Assembly: GCF_901538355.1 (NCBI RefSeq)
Contig: NZ_LR593887.1
Coordinates: forward strand, 1,774,920-1,838,919
Length of the DNA: 64,000 nucleotides
Direction of reading: 5' to 3'
DNA from: Tuwongella immobilis
GTDB taxonomy: Bacteria; Planctomycetota; Planctomycetia; Gemmatales; Gemmataceae
In this document: positions 1 through 8,869 of the stretch, one piece after another
How the letters are laid out: each line of letters begins with the position of its first letter
Position numbering within the stretch: position 1 is the first letter of the stretch
Position numbers and translations under genes: made by a program
Notes under the pieces: model-generated
The model's database searches: none
What the model was told of the DNA's origin: nothing
What the model saw: the letters and a program-made list of their open reading frames with translations, nothing else

Positions 1-2031
1 TTTCAACAGCGGCAGATTCTCTTTCAGAATCTTCGTGGCTCGCAACCGCTGTTCTTCAATCACTTCGCTCACCGTGCGATCGATGTAGGCCAGCAATTCC
101 TGCGACAATTCGCGGCGCTCCCCGGTGCGCGGCGAGCGGAATTGTCGCAGACCGAGTGTGCCCCCGCCCATGCCGAAGATTTCGACATACATGTGGGCCA
201 AATCGGTGGCACGGGCCAAATCGCTGCCCGCCGCCCCGGTGCTGACATCGTCCAACAGCAATGCCTCGGCTTCGCGTCCGGCCAGCAGAACGCATAAGTC
301 GTCGAGAATTTGATTGCGGGTGAGTCCCAATCGACGCGAACCATCGTCTTTGAATCGCACATACGCCGGTGCCCACGAGGTTTCCGAGCGAATCGTGATG
401 CGATCGACGGCTGGGTGATTGGGGCAAAACAGCGCACAAACCGCGTGACCGCCTTCGTGAGTGGCCAGCAATTGTTCTTCGCGGGTCGTCAGGTCGAGCT
501 TTTCCTGATATTCCGAGGTGGCGCGGTCGATGTCGTCCGGCGTGGTCGCATCGGACTTATTTTCGCGCAACCGAATCCGAGCGATCGACCGGCAGAGTGC
601 CTGCAAGTGGTCGCCGGAATACCGCGTGCCCGCCGCCGCACCTTCAACTTGGCCATCCGTATGCTTGACGGCATAATCCAGGGCCGCTTCCGTCATTTGC
701 AGCTTCATGCGTTCGTTGTAGATCTGCAAAATCGCCCGGCGATCATCGTCATCCGGGTACGGAATGTGCATATGAAACTCAAAGCGACCGGGCCGCAGCA
801 ACGCCGGGTCGAGACTTTCGACAAAGTTGGTCGTGCCGACGATGAATACGAGTTCGTCTTTGTGAAAGCCATCCATTTCGGTCAATAATTGGTTGACCAT
901 GGAATGCTCGACGCCGCTGCCGGTGTACGTCCCGCGTGCGGTGGCGAAGGAATCGATTTCGTCGAAGACGATGATCGACGGTGCCGATTGCCGGGCCTTG
1001 TGGAAGATCTGCCGCAGATTGTCTTCCGATTCGCCGACCCATTTCGACTTCAATTCCGGTCCGCTGACAACGGTGATCGCGGCACCAATCGCGGCGGCCA
1101 TTGCCTTGGCGAAGTAGGTTTTGCCGGTCCCCGGCGGTCCCCAAAAAATCATGCCGCGGGGAATGAGTTCTTCCAGCCGAGCGATTTCTTCCTCGGTAGT
1201 GGCGGTGTCGCGGCGAGCCAGCACGTCGAGGATTTCCTGGCGAAGTTGTTTCTTCACCTTGGTGTAACCGCCGATATCCTTTTCCAGGCTAATATCGGGG
1301 ATTTCGAGCGCCCCGGTGAGGGTGGCTTGTCGCAATTGCTGGTAACTGCGCTTGGGATCGGCGGGGTAGTCCTCGCCTTCCAGCGTGGAGAGCAGCTTGC
1401 GGAGCTTCAGCGCGTTCACGCCCGAGACGTACTTGTACAACGCCCAGGGGTTGAATTGTTTGCCGAACTTGCGACTTTCTCGCCGGGTAATCAGATGCCG
1501 CAATCGATTGCGCGAGATGCCGAGAATCGCCGTGCGATGCGTAAACAGATTCTCAATCACCTTGGGCAACGGGAATGACGGGTCTTTGAACCCCAGCCAG
1601 ACCAATTCGGGATTTTCGTATAGCAGGGGGATGACCTCGCGCGCTTCGGCGGTGAGTCCCCCTTGACTGGTGGTGAGCAGGTCGAGGTGCGGCAACACCA
1701 CGACGCGACGTTCGACGGCACCGCGCACCGCTTCCCGCAGTTGCGAAATCATGGTGCCAATCAATCCGGTGGGCATCATTCCGTTGGGCTGTTCGGTCTC
1801 GCGGGGGCGACCGTCCAGGTAGATGCAGCGGATATTATTTTGACGAAGGCGATCGCGCACATTCAGGAACAAAAACGGTGCGAGATCCTTATCGCATTCG
1901 ATTAAGCAGGGCAGACCGCGTTGCAGTTTGGAGGCGACCTCGGCCAGTTCGCGGCTGTAGGCGGCCTCCACGGCTTGTTCGCGTGTCAGGGCTTCGGGAA
2001 GTTCCGACTCGGAGATAAAAATACTGCTCAT
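1..2031 (-). CDS. Soluble FtsH-like AAA+ zinc protease (3' end outside window)
   Basis: An ATP-dependent metalloprotease expected to unfold and degrade protein substrates. 677 codons are present and the C-terminus lies beyond the left edge. Residues 1-240 form an N-terminal region of unknown fold with no membrane segment, unlike canonical FtsH, which starts with two. The AAA domain shows Walker A GPPGTGKT near residue 297, Walker B with FDEID near 355 and a second region of homology ending RPGRFE. The peptidase domain has the zinc motif HEGGH near residue 524. The start is the ATG 105 bases after the preceding gene; its ribosome site is weak. It is the last visible gene of a minus-strand run with rtcA, an activase-like gene and two unknowns. 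Family assignment is strong; the cytosolic location and conflict or quality-control role are inferences. Confidence 0.9.
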   Translation of the reverse strand, partial: MSSIFISESELPEALTREQAVEAAYSRELAEVASKLQRGLPCLIECDKDLAPFLFLNVRDRLRQNNIRCIYLDGRPRETEQPNGMMPTGLIGTMISQLREAVRGAVERRVVVLPHLDLLTTSQGGLTAEAREVIPLLYENPELVWLGFKDPSFPLPKVIENLFTHRTAILGISRNRLRHLITRRESRKFGKQFNPWALYKYVSGVNALKLRKLLSTLEGEDYPADPKRSYQQLRQATLTGALEIPDISLEKDIGGYTKVKKQLRQEILDVLARRDTATTEEEIARLEELIPRGMIFWGPPGTGKTYFAKAMAAAIGAAITVVSGPELKSKWVGESEDNLRQIFHKARQSAPSIIVFDEIDSFATARGTYTGSGVEHSMVNQLLTEMDGFHKDELVFIVGTTNFVESLDPALLRPGRFEFHMHIPYPDDDDRRAILQIYNERMKLQMTEAALDYAVKHTDGQVEGAAAGTRYSGDHLQALCRSIARIRLRENKSDATTPDDIDRATSEYQEKLDLTTREEQLLATHEGGHAVCALFCPNHPAVDRITIRSETSWAPAYVRFKDDGSRRLGLTRNQILDDLCVLLAGREAEALLLDDVSTGAAGSDLARATDLAHMYVEIFGMGGGTLGLRQFRSPRTGERRELSQELLAYIDRTVSEVIEEQRLRATKILKENLPLLK

Positions 2032-2136
2032 GGAAGCTCGGATCTAAGAATGCGAATCCTTCCGCAATCGTTGGGAACGCTCCCGGTGAGAGCGGGCACC
2101 CAACGATGCGGCGTCCTGAAACGCGAGCGATCGGAA

Positions 2137-2706
2137 TTATACTTCGACCTTGATGGTGAGCGATCCGTTTTCGGGATCTTCGGTCATTTCTTTAATCTGA
2201 CCCAATTGCGAGGCTTTTTGCTTGAGTGCCTCGGCGGTCACTTTATTGACCACTTGATTGAGTTCTTGCTGCATGTCCGCGAGTTTCTTTTCCAGGGCTT
2301 CGGTCGCTTGTCCTTGCAGCCGTTGGGTTTGCTGCTCGGCACGACGTTCGAGATCCTGTTTGAGTTCGCGTTGGAGTCGTTCGCGGAGGGAGGCTTCGTT
2401 CGGGCCGACATCGTCGTAGCCGGTCCCTTCGCGGGCACCTTCCAGATCGACTTTTTCCGTTGCCTCGCTGCGAATGCTGACTTCGCCGGTTTCCGGATCA
2501 ATGCTGACGGTGATATCGCCGTCTTTGCGGACCATTTTGCCATCTTGTTCTTCAAAGCCGCGCTCGGCGAGAGCGCCTTTGAGCAACTGGGCCATTTGAT
2601 CGCAGGGCAGAATTTCCAGCATCTCCAGATCCGAGCAGATCTCGTCGGAGGCTTTCAATTCGCGGCTAATCGATTCCCGAACGCGAATCCGGTAGGCACG
2701 ACTCAT
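2137..2706 (-). CDS. Unknown 189-residue protein, predicted coiled coil
   Basis: I do not recognise the family. The protein begins with a short basic segment (SRAYRIRVRES). A central part of roughly residues 35-85 reads like a small alpha/beta domain, and a long Glu/Gln/Lys-rich helix (about 105-165) should form a coiled coil before a beta-like tail. The start is set by a good GGAGG ribosome site 7 bases before the ATG; the reading frame continues upstream but without such support. It lies directly before the FtsH-like protease gene on the same strand, so it may be an adaptor, substrate or assembly partner. From memory, small lineage-specific domains are named 'FtsH ternary system' domains in planctomycetes, and this could be one; I cannot verify that here. 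Confidence 0.8.
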   Translation of the reverse strand: MSRAYRIRVRESISRELKASDEICSDLEMLEILPCDQMAQLLKGALAERGFEEQDGKMVRKDGDITVSIDPETGEVSIRSEATEKVDLEGAREGTGYDDVGPNEASLRERLQRELKQDLERRAEQQTQRLQGQATEALEKKLADMQQELNQVVNKVTAEALKQKASQLGQIKEMTEDPENGSLTIKVEV

Positions 2707-2947
2707 TCCCAATCCTCCGAAAAAAGCGACCGTCGCTACGGGACATTCCGTTCGACGGTGATCGTCTCCCGGTCTGAAATCCGATCCCAGCATCCATTCG
2801 GCCGCAACGGTGTGAAATTGCATCCGTGCATGCGTCCGATCGGCACGATGTTGGGGGTGGGGAACGCTCGACAAGCGAGTTTCCCGGTGACAGCAAGCAG
2901 CGACGACATCCGCGAACGAATGCGACCACGCCAGAATTCGCTCCGCA

Positions 2948-4126
2948 TTACGGGGCAGTGCCCCGATCGGGGGCCGATGCCGAGGGCGGTGTTGGCGGGG
3001 ATGCCGTTGGCGCACGCAACGGATCGAATTGTTGGATGATCCGTTGCCCGCGACGATTCAACACCGATCCGTTGGCCGATTCCCAATCGGACAAGAACAA
3101 TTGCGACGCGGCAAAGCCATCGTCGAAGTACCCCACCAACCGGGCACGTCGTTCCCATTGTTGCAGGTTATCGATTGCCCGCAAGAGACTAAGTGCCGAA
3201 CGCTGCGTGGCGAGTCGATCCACCAGCCGCGCGGGAGCCCGTGTCGAGGTGAGCGCACCGGTCCAGAAAATCGGCGAAATCTCTTCTGCAGACAGCACTT
3301 GCGCTGCCACTTGCAGCAGAAACCGCACCAGATCCGGCCGCTGAGCCGATTCCGCATCTTGGAGCAATCGCTCCAACACCCGCTCCTGCACTTGGCCGGT
3401 GAGCCGCATGTGGTCCCAATCGACAATCTGCCCCTTCTCGCGCTCGATGTGCAGCCAGCGATTCATCCAGTAATGCTGCATCGCCTCCATGACGAGTGCG
3501 GCATCCCCGACCATCCAGTTGGCGAAACTCGGGACCGCCTCGGGGGAGTTGGTCGCAAAATCGTCCGGGAATGCCAGCCAGCAGAGGGCATTCCGACTAA
3601 AGGGGCTGTCGGGTGCCCGCAGCACGGGCATCATTTCCGCATCTTGCCGCATCGCCGCGAAGCCCAGAAACAGCAGCAATTCATCGCCGATGGTCAACCC
3701 GGTATCGGCGGCGGGTTGCCAGAACGCCTTCCCGGCAGCGGGTTTATTCGCCGTCATCCAAATCAGAAACGAGAGCGATTGTTTGGTGAACACCAGTCCG
3801 AGTTTTTCGGGCGGGGTGCGTTCCCACAATCGGCCAAAACTCGGTGCCCCCATCCGCAGAAAGCGATCCCGCCGCCAAGCCCCGGCTTGGGTGAGCCAAC
3901 GAACGATTCCCTTGCGAAGAGAATCTTCGATCAGTCGAATCGACGATCGAGAGAGGCAATTCGGTCGCGGCTGGCTTTGCAGGATCAGTGGGTGTGCCTG
4001 TTCAAACGGGGTGACACCCAGGAAAAACCGCAGAATGCGCAGCAGATTCGCCTCAAAACGCGACACGGTCGGTGGGCCGCCGCTGGTCGGTGGTTCCGAG
4101 GGGTTGTCGATGGCGGTGCTGCTCAT
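2948..4126 (-). CDS. Unknown 392-residue helical protein of the FtsH-like cluster
   Basis: Family not recognised. After a short Pro/Ser-rich N-terminus the protein is mostly helical and rich in Trp, Phe and Leu, with no clear catalytic motif, signal peptide or membrane span. The last 25 residues are Pro/Ala/Ser-rich and look disordered. It starts 24 bases after the stop of the 4Fe-4S gene and precedes the coiled-coil and FtsH-like genes, so co-transcription is likely; a 241-base gap with no gene separates it from the coiled-coil gene. A role as a scaffold or sensor for the protease is possible by context only. A long plus-strand reading frame over this region is a shadow. Confidence 0.78.
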   Translation of the reverse strand: MSSTAIDNPSEPPTSGGPPTVSRFEANLLRILRFFLGVTPFEQAHPLILQSQPRPNCLSRSSIRLIEDSLRKGIVRWLTQAGAWRRDRFLRMGAPSFGRLWERTPPEKLGLVFTKQSLSFLIWMTANKPAAGKAFWQPAADTGLTIGDELLLFLGFAAMRQDAEMMPVLRAPDSPFSRNALCWLAFPDDFATNSPEAVPSFANWMVGDAALVMEAMQHYWMNRWLHIEREKGQIVDWDHMRLTGQVQERVLERLLQDAESAQRPDLVRFLLQVAAQVLSAEEISPIFWTGALTSTRAPARLVDRLATQRSALSLLRAIDNLQQWERRARLVGYFDDGFAASQLFLSDWESANGSVLNRRGQRIIQQFDPLRAPTASPPTPPSASAPDRGTAP

Positions 4127-4150
4127 GATGGCCGTCTTCCTTCTCGACGA

Positions 4151-4819
4151 TCACCCATCCTGCGATTCCGCGGATGGTGGGGTTGTTTTGCGTGCGGGGC
4201 GTCGCCAGCCTTTCCACAATCCTACCGCAGATTGCGCGGGAAAGCCATTGATGGTTATGCCTTCTGGATCGAGTCGAATTTCCAGCGTGTTGCGTTGTTG
4301 CCAGCAGGCATCCTCGGCCCGGTATCGCGGCGTCAGAAAATGAATCCGCTGATTGGTCGAGCCAATCCATCGCCGCGAATCATCCGGCTGATCCCGCAAA
4401 TACGGCCCATCCACGAGGATATCCGTCAGCGAAATCAACTCCAAGACCGCCGGGTCGGCCTTTGCCTGGTGTTCCTCCAGGGTGAAACCGGTGAAAGTCA
4501 TCACGCTCAACCCACGTTCCTGACAGGCTTTGGCGAGCGCCGCTGCTCCGATGGCGTGCGATGTCGGTTCGCCGCCCAGCAGGGTGATCCCTTCGACGGA
4601 GCCGGATTCCCGAGCGGCATCGACTTGCGCGAGCACTTCCGAGAGGTGCATCGGGGTGCCGCCGGAAAATTTCAAAAATTCCGGATTGCAGCAGCCCGGA
4701 CAGCGCAACGGGCACCCCTGGAACCACAGGGCAAAGCGGATGCCCGGTCCTTCGGCTTCGGTGATGGGCACAATCTGAGCGACCGATAGAATCGGATCGC
4801 CGATTGGCAGTTCGATCAT
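4151..4819 (-). CDS. 4Fe-4S radical SAM activase-like protein (NrdG-like)
   Basis: A 222-residue protein of the short radical SAM type. Near its N-terminus is the cluster-binding motif CPLRCPGC (CxxxCxxC), preceded by WFQGC as in NrdG-type activases, and it continues with a LLGGEPT segment typical of the SAM-binding side. This chemistry makes a 5'-deoxyadenosyl radical that usually activates a partner enzyme or modifies a peptide. No ribonucleotide reductase or other glycyl-radical enzyme is nearby; the neighbours are rtcA and the FtsH-like cluster, so the target is unknown. The start used is the ATG with AAGGAGCG eight bases upstream; a longer frame exists but overlaps rtcA and lacks support. 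Confidence 0.85.
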   Translation of the reverse strand: MIELPIGDPILSVAQIVPITEAEGPGIRFALWFQGCPLRCPGCCNPEFLKFSGGTPMHLSEVLAQVDAARESGSVEGITLLGGEPTSHAIGAAALAKACQERGLSVMTFTGFTLEEHQAKADPAVLELISLTDILVDGPYLRDQPDDSRRWIGSTNQRIHFLTPRYRAEDACWQQRNTLEIRLDPEGITINGFPAQSAVGLWKGWRRPARKTTPPSAESQDG

Positions 4820-4856
4820 GCTCGCTCCTTGTGTTGCGATGGGCCGTGATTCCCCA

Positions 4857-5921
4857 TTATAGGCACGCCGGTTGCACTTCGATCCAGCCCGGTTGCCCCT
4901 CTTCGCCATGAATCCGAATTCGGGCATCGACAAATTGTTGAATGGTATCCCGATTCGTCAATGTATGCTGGGTAATTTCCGAAACATGATACGCCGATGG
5001 TGCCGATGCGAGTGCCGCCAGCAGCATCAATTGATCGGCGCTATACGGATCGATCGTGCCGCCGCCATTGCGATGGGCCCGCAGTTCGTCCATGGCGGCA
5101 TCGGCAATCTGTTCCGCTGGCACGCCTCGTTTGCCCAGATGTACAAACCACGCGGGCACTGCCGTGTGCCCAATCGCTGCTTCCGGTTCCCATGCCAGGC
5201 CGACCCAGACACCTGGCCCGTTCGCGAGTTGCTGCCGCTCAAACGTAATCGTATGCCCCTCCGCCGTCATTCGGGCGGTGATGCGTTTGATGATTCGCTC
5301 GGCGATTCCCGCATCGACATCCGCGACTCCAGCAATGCCGCGAATCCGCCCCGAGTTCGGACGCGACTCGCTTGCCGCCGGCACGTTCACGCCCGGCCAA
5401 GTGGTGTTCGGCGTCAGCGTCGCCCGCACCGTCCCCCCACCGCGCGGATAGAATCCGGCCCGCACCAATTCCAGCCGCACATCCAAACCCAAGTGTCGCA
5501 GATGCTCGCACCAGGTGGATTGCAGAAAGAGAAAACTCGGGGCGAAATCGACATGCGTTCCGCCGTGCAAAACCAAGCTGCTCCCCGCCGATTGTCGCCA
5601 GAGCAGCGGGAGGGCAACGGTATGCAGCACCAGCGCAGTGGAGCCTGCCGTGGAAATTCGGAATTCGTAGGTACCCGGTCGAATCGCGCCGGGGCGAAAT
5701 TCCAGCGTGGAGGAATTCAAACTCGCGCCGATCAGCGTGGCTTGGCCCACCTCGGCGGCGGCAAGAACCGATGCCAGATGCTGCGCTTGCAGGCCGGGCT
5801 TGGGGCGGTTGGCGCGAATCTGGATCATCCGAAACGGTTGTCCGGTGATCAGCGACAACGCGAGGCTGCTCCGCAGAATTTGCCCTCCGCCTTCGCCTTG
5901 CGAGCCGTCCAAGTGAATCAT
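4857..5921 (-). CDS. rtcA: RNA 3'-terminal phosphate cyclase
   Basis: Converts RNA 3'-phosphate ends to 2',3'-cyclic phosphates using ATP, in RNA repair or processing. The 354-residue length is normal for RtcA. The N-terminal signature DGSQGEGGGQILR is intact, as are the RAGFYPRGGG segment and the ADQL motif. The histidine that carries AMP in the E. coli enzyme (in CHLLTN) corresponds here to H319 in QHTLTN. In E. coli the gene pairs with rtcB under the RtcR activator; neither is seen here. Instead it heads a minus-strand group with a radical SAM activase and an FtsH-like protease, 37 bases upstream of the former, suggesting it was recruited into that system. Confidence 0.95.
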   Translation of the reverse strand: MIHLDGSQGEGGGQILRSSLALSLITGQPFRMIQIRANRPKPGLQAQHLASVLAAAEVGQATLIGASLNSSTLEFRPGAIRPGTYEFRISTAGSTALVLHTVALPLLWRQSAGSSLVLHGGTHVDFAPSFLFLQSTWCEHLRHLGLDVRLELVRAGFYPRGGGTVRATLTPNTTWPGVNVPAASESRPNSGRIRGIAGVADVDAGIAERIIKRITARMTAEGHTITFERQQLANGPGVWVGLAWEPEAAIGHTAVPAWFVHLGKRGVPAEQIADAAMDELRAHRNGGGTIDPYSADQLMLLAALASAPSAYHVSEITQHTLTNRDTIQQFVDARIRIHGEEGQPGWIEVQPACL

Positions 5922-5984
5922 CCGTCACCACTCCATTCCTGGGGAAACGATCTCGATGCGAATCCGCACCCGCCTCCCGACCGC

Positions 5985-7511
5985 TCACCAGAACCGCCAG
6001 CGAAGAATTTGTCGCAGAATCCATTTCGAGCGTGGGGTGAGTCGCTGTCGATTCGCGGCGTCGGCGATTTTGCGGAAGATTTCCGCCTGTGTGGGATACG
6101 GTAGCACCAAATTGGCGATTCGTCGCAGACCAATTTTCAATTGCATCGCCTGAATGACCGGGGCGATGAGATCACCCGCGTGATTGCCGATGATGGTGGC
6201 CCCGAGAATCCGATCCGTGCCCGCTTGCAACAAGACACGGAGTTTCCCGTTGGGTTCGCCATCCAGCACGGCTCGATCCAATTTGGCGAACGATTCTTCC
6301 AGCACATCCACCGCGATGCGTCGTTCCTGAGCGTCGGCTTGAGTCAGGCCAACGGTGGCAATTTCCGGCTGGGTGTAGGTGACGTGCGGAATCACGCGGG
6401 TGGAGAATTTCTCCCGGCCAAAAAACAGCGCATTGCGAATCACAATCCGTGCCATCGCATCGGCTGCGTGCGTGAATTGAACACCGCCCATGCAATCGCC
6501 TGCCACAAAAATGGCCCGATTCGAGGTGCGTAAATGATCATCCACGGCGATTCCACGTTCCGAATGCACAACACCCGCCGCAGACAGATTCAGCGATTCC
6601 AAATTCGGCGTGCGACCCACGGCGACGAGCAGACAATCCGATTCCAGCGATTCTTCGCCGCTGGCCGTGCGGAGTGTCAATCGTTGCCCGTTGGTGTCGC
6701 CTTCGACGCGCCGCAATTCCGTGCCAAAGCGAATGCGCACGCCGTCGGCTTGCAGCGATTCCGCCAGTTGGGCCGAGATATCCGCATCTTCACGGCGGCA
6801 AAGTTGCTGTGATCGCACCAGAAGCGTGACCTGACTGCCAAATCGGGCGAATGCTTGACCGAGTTCGCAGGCGATCGGGCCACCGCCGAGAATCACCAGC
6901 CGTGGCGGCAGTTGGGTGAGCGAGAAAATCGTCTCGTTGGTGTGATACCCCGAGGTGGCAAGTCCGGGAATCTCCGGCACCGTCGCGCGGGCACCGCTGG
7001 CGATGACTGCCCTACGAAATTTGAGGGAATGGGAACCGACTTGGAGTGTGGATGGCCCTTGGAATTGAGCGTGGCCAAAGAACACATCGACGCCGTATTG
7101 ATCGCGAAATCGGTTGGGGGAGTCGTGTCGGCTCAGTTGGGCACGCAGGGACCGCATCCGGTTCATCACAGCGGCAAAGTCCACCTGCGGTTTCGGCCCC
7201 ACAATGCCCCATTCTGTGCCCCATTCTGGGGAAGCGGTGGTTGAGCCAACACGTCGCGCACTGGCGAGAATCGCTTTCGAGGGGACACAGCCATAATTCA
7301 GGCAGTCGCCACCCATCAACCGCGATTCGATCAATGCGACTTTCGCCCCCAATCCGCCCGCACCGCCGGCACAAACCAGGCCAGCGGTGCCCCCGCCGAT
7401 GACCACCAAATCGTACACCGCCGCAGGAGTCGGCTCCGGCCAATCCGCCGGTCGGACTGAGCGTTGCCATTCCACGTCCGATGAGGCGAGTTCCTGCGGC
7501 TGTTCCAGCAT
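5985..7511 (-). CDS. Pyridine nucleotide-disulfide oxidoreductase, mercuric-reductase-like
   Basis: A 508-residue FAD-dependent enzyme with an N-terminal FAD site (VIGGGTAG, about residues 37-44) and the redox-active disulfide CLNYGC (C70 and C75) followed by VPSK. A second Rossmann motif (LGGGPIACELG) should bind NAD(P)H. The C-terminal dimerisation domain has PYPTQAE where lipoamide dehydrogenase has HPTLSE, so the catalytic His is replaced by Tyr. This is typical of the mercuric-reductase-like branch whose substrate is usually unknown. It lacks the N-terminal heavy-metal domain and the C-terminal Cys pair of true MerA. The C-terminal tail is basic. The substrate cannot be predicted; no mer genes are nearby. 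Confidence 0.9.
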   Translation of the reverse strand: MLEQPQELASSDVEWQRSVRPADWPEPTPAAVYDLVVIGGGTAGLVCAGGAGGLGAKVALIESRLMGGDCLNYGCVPSKAILASARRVGSTTASPEWGTEWGIVGPKPQVDFAAVMNRMRSLRAQLSRHDSPNRFRDQYGVDVFFGHAQFQGPSTLQVGSHSLKFRRAVIASGARATVPEIPGLATSGYHTNETIFSLTQLPPRLVILGGGPIACELGQAFARFGSQVTLLVRSQQLCRREDADISAQLAESLQADGVRIRFGTELRRVEGDTNGQRLTLRTASGEESLESDCLLVAVGRTPNLESLNLSAAGVVHSERGIAVDDHLRTSNRAIFVAGDCMGGVQFTHAADAMARIVIRNALFFGREKFSTRVIPHVTYTQPEIATVGLTQADAQERRIAVDVLEESFAKLDRAVLDGEPNGKLRVLLQAGTDRILGATIIGNHAGDLIAPVIQAMQLKIGLRRIANLVLPYPTQAEIFRKIADAANRQRLTPRSKWILRQILRWRFW

Positions 7512-7552
7512 GTCGAGTCCTTGACCCGGAGAATAACGGGATGCGATGCCAC

Positions 7553-8452
7553 TCAGTTGACCGAGTTAGCATATTCATCCGAATCCTCATAGTCATCATC
7601 GCCCGATTCGTCGGAATTCTGATATTCCGCGCTGTTCGGCAATGCGGCGTCTTGATCCTTCAGACGCTTCACGGTTTCTTCCAGGCTGTTGCCCAGGCAG
7701 CAGACGCTGATGATGACTTCCGCAAGTGCCGCAAATGGCAGCGATTCCGTCAGCAACACCCAGCGTTCCATCTCCACCGGCGACAACTCCGGGAGCTTCG
7801 CCAGGAAGTACGCCCGACGCATCGATTCATCCGGCGTTTCAATTTGCAGAATCCGATCAAATCGCCGAGGCCGAGCGATGATTCGGCGATCCAGCTTTTC
7901 CGGATAGTTGGTGCTGGCCAGGTTGACCGCCTTGTTCACCTGCGTGTTGCCGTCCAGCCACTGCAGCAAGTCGGAATCGCCATGATGCTGGATGATGGCG
8001 TCGATATCCTCGAAGATGCAGACGATGGGCCGTTCTGGTTCCACTTGTCGGAATTTTTCCATACACGCCACGAACGCCCGTGGATACTGGCAGAAGAACG
8101 CCACATGCCCGGATGCGATCACTTTTGAGGTGATCTGATGGATGAGCGACGACTTGCCGCAACCCTGCTTGCCCCAGAAGAGAAAGCCACGCCGATGCAA
8201 GAATCCGTACTTGGCGAAACGCTCACCCAGCGTCCAAAATTGGTCCAATTCGTGGAGAATGCGGTTTGGCAAACTGCCAGGAAAGTCGATGAGTTCATCC
8301 ACCAGCAACGGTTTTTGCATGAAGTATGGTTGCCCATACGGATCCAGAAAACAGGAATACGCCCCCGCCGGCAACGCAGCGGTGGTGGCACCGCAGGGTT
8401 GAAATTTCCCGCCATCCATCACTGCCCACTGACGATTCGTTTCGCAACTCAT
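7553..8452 (-). CDS. Small AAA-family ATPase
   Basis: A 299-residue single-domain ATPase. It shows Walker A GKQGCGKS (residues 94-101), Walker B VCIFEDID (about 143-151), a sensor-1 stretch LASTN, and RPRRFDRI resembling the second region of homology of classic AAA proteins. Before the AAA domain there is a ~90-residue region containing the YFMQKPLL segment. After it comes a short helical lid and a very acidic tail (repeated Asp, Glu and Ser) that may bind basic partners. It stands alone in its strand context. It may be a protein remodeller; the acidic tail and missing N-domain make assignment to a named AAA family unsafe. Confidence 0.85.
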   Translation of the reverse strand: MSCETNRQWAVMDGGKFQPCGATTAALPAGAYSCFLDPYGQPYFMQKPLLVDELIDFPGSLPNRILHELDQFWTLGERFAKYGFLHRRGFLFWGKQGCGKSSLIHQITSKVIASGHVAFFCQYPRAFVACMEKFRQVEPERPIVCIFEDIDAIIQHHGDSDLLQWLDGNTQVNKAVNLASTNYPEKLDRRIIARPRRFDRILQIETPDESMRRAYFLAKLPELSPVEMERWVLLTESLPFAALAEVIISVCCLGNSLEETVKRLKDQDAALPNSAEYQNSDESGDDDYEDSDEYANSVN

Positions 8453-8869
8453 GGTCGTTTTCCTTGACGTAAATGGGGAATCCGCACTACTGAGAGCATC
8501 AATTCGGTCTGAAGGTTCGCACGAGAGTCATGTCAGGACGGGGGAAGTGTACCGAATCCAAACCACCGTTGTCGAACTCGGTTGCCAAACAGATCCCACG
8601 ACAATCCGATGAGCGATTTCCATACCGATTCGAGGATTGCGTGTGGATCATCGATTGTTCACGAAGTGATGCCAAGTCAATTGAGATCAGCGTATATCAG
8701 GCCAAATCAGTTGGAAGCGGATGGAGTCGAGCGGCGTTCGTCGGAGGGGAGTGCGAATGCGGTGGGGAAATGACAATCGCCCAGCGAATGGGAACGGTTC
8801 CATTCGTTGGGCGGTGAGGATGTTGGCTGTTGAGCGGATTGCGGCGCGGATTCGGGGGCGGGGCCGCAA
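8453..8869. other. Intergenic, no gene seen
   Basis: 417 bases between two minus-strand genes. A plus-strand frame of 95 codons exists but has no ribosome site and no protein-like composition. The first ~100 bases presumably hold the promoter of the AAA ATPase gene; no convincing -35/-10 pair or hairpin terminator was recognised. Confidence 0.5.

Noticed and set aside
3029-4789. 586-codon plus-strand frame
   Set aside because: It lies opposite two well-supported minus-strand genes, has a Pro/Arg/Gly-rich composition and no domain pattern; a GC-driven shadow frame.
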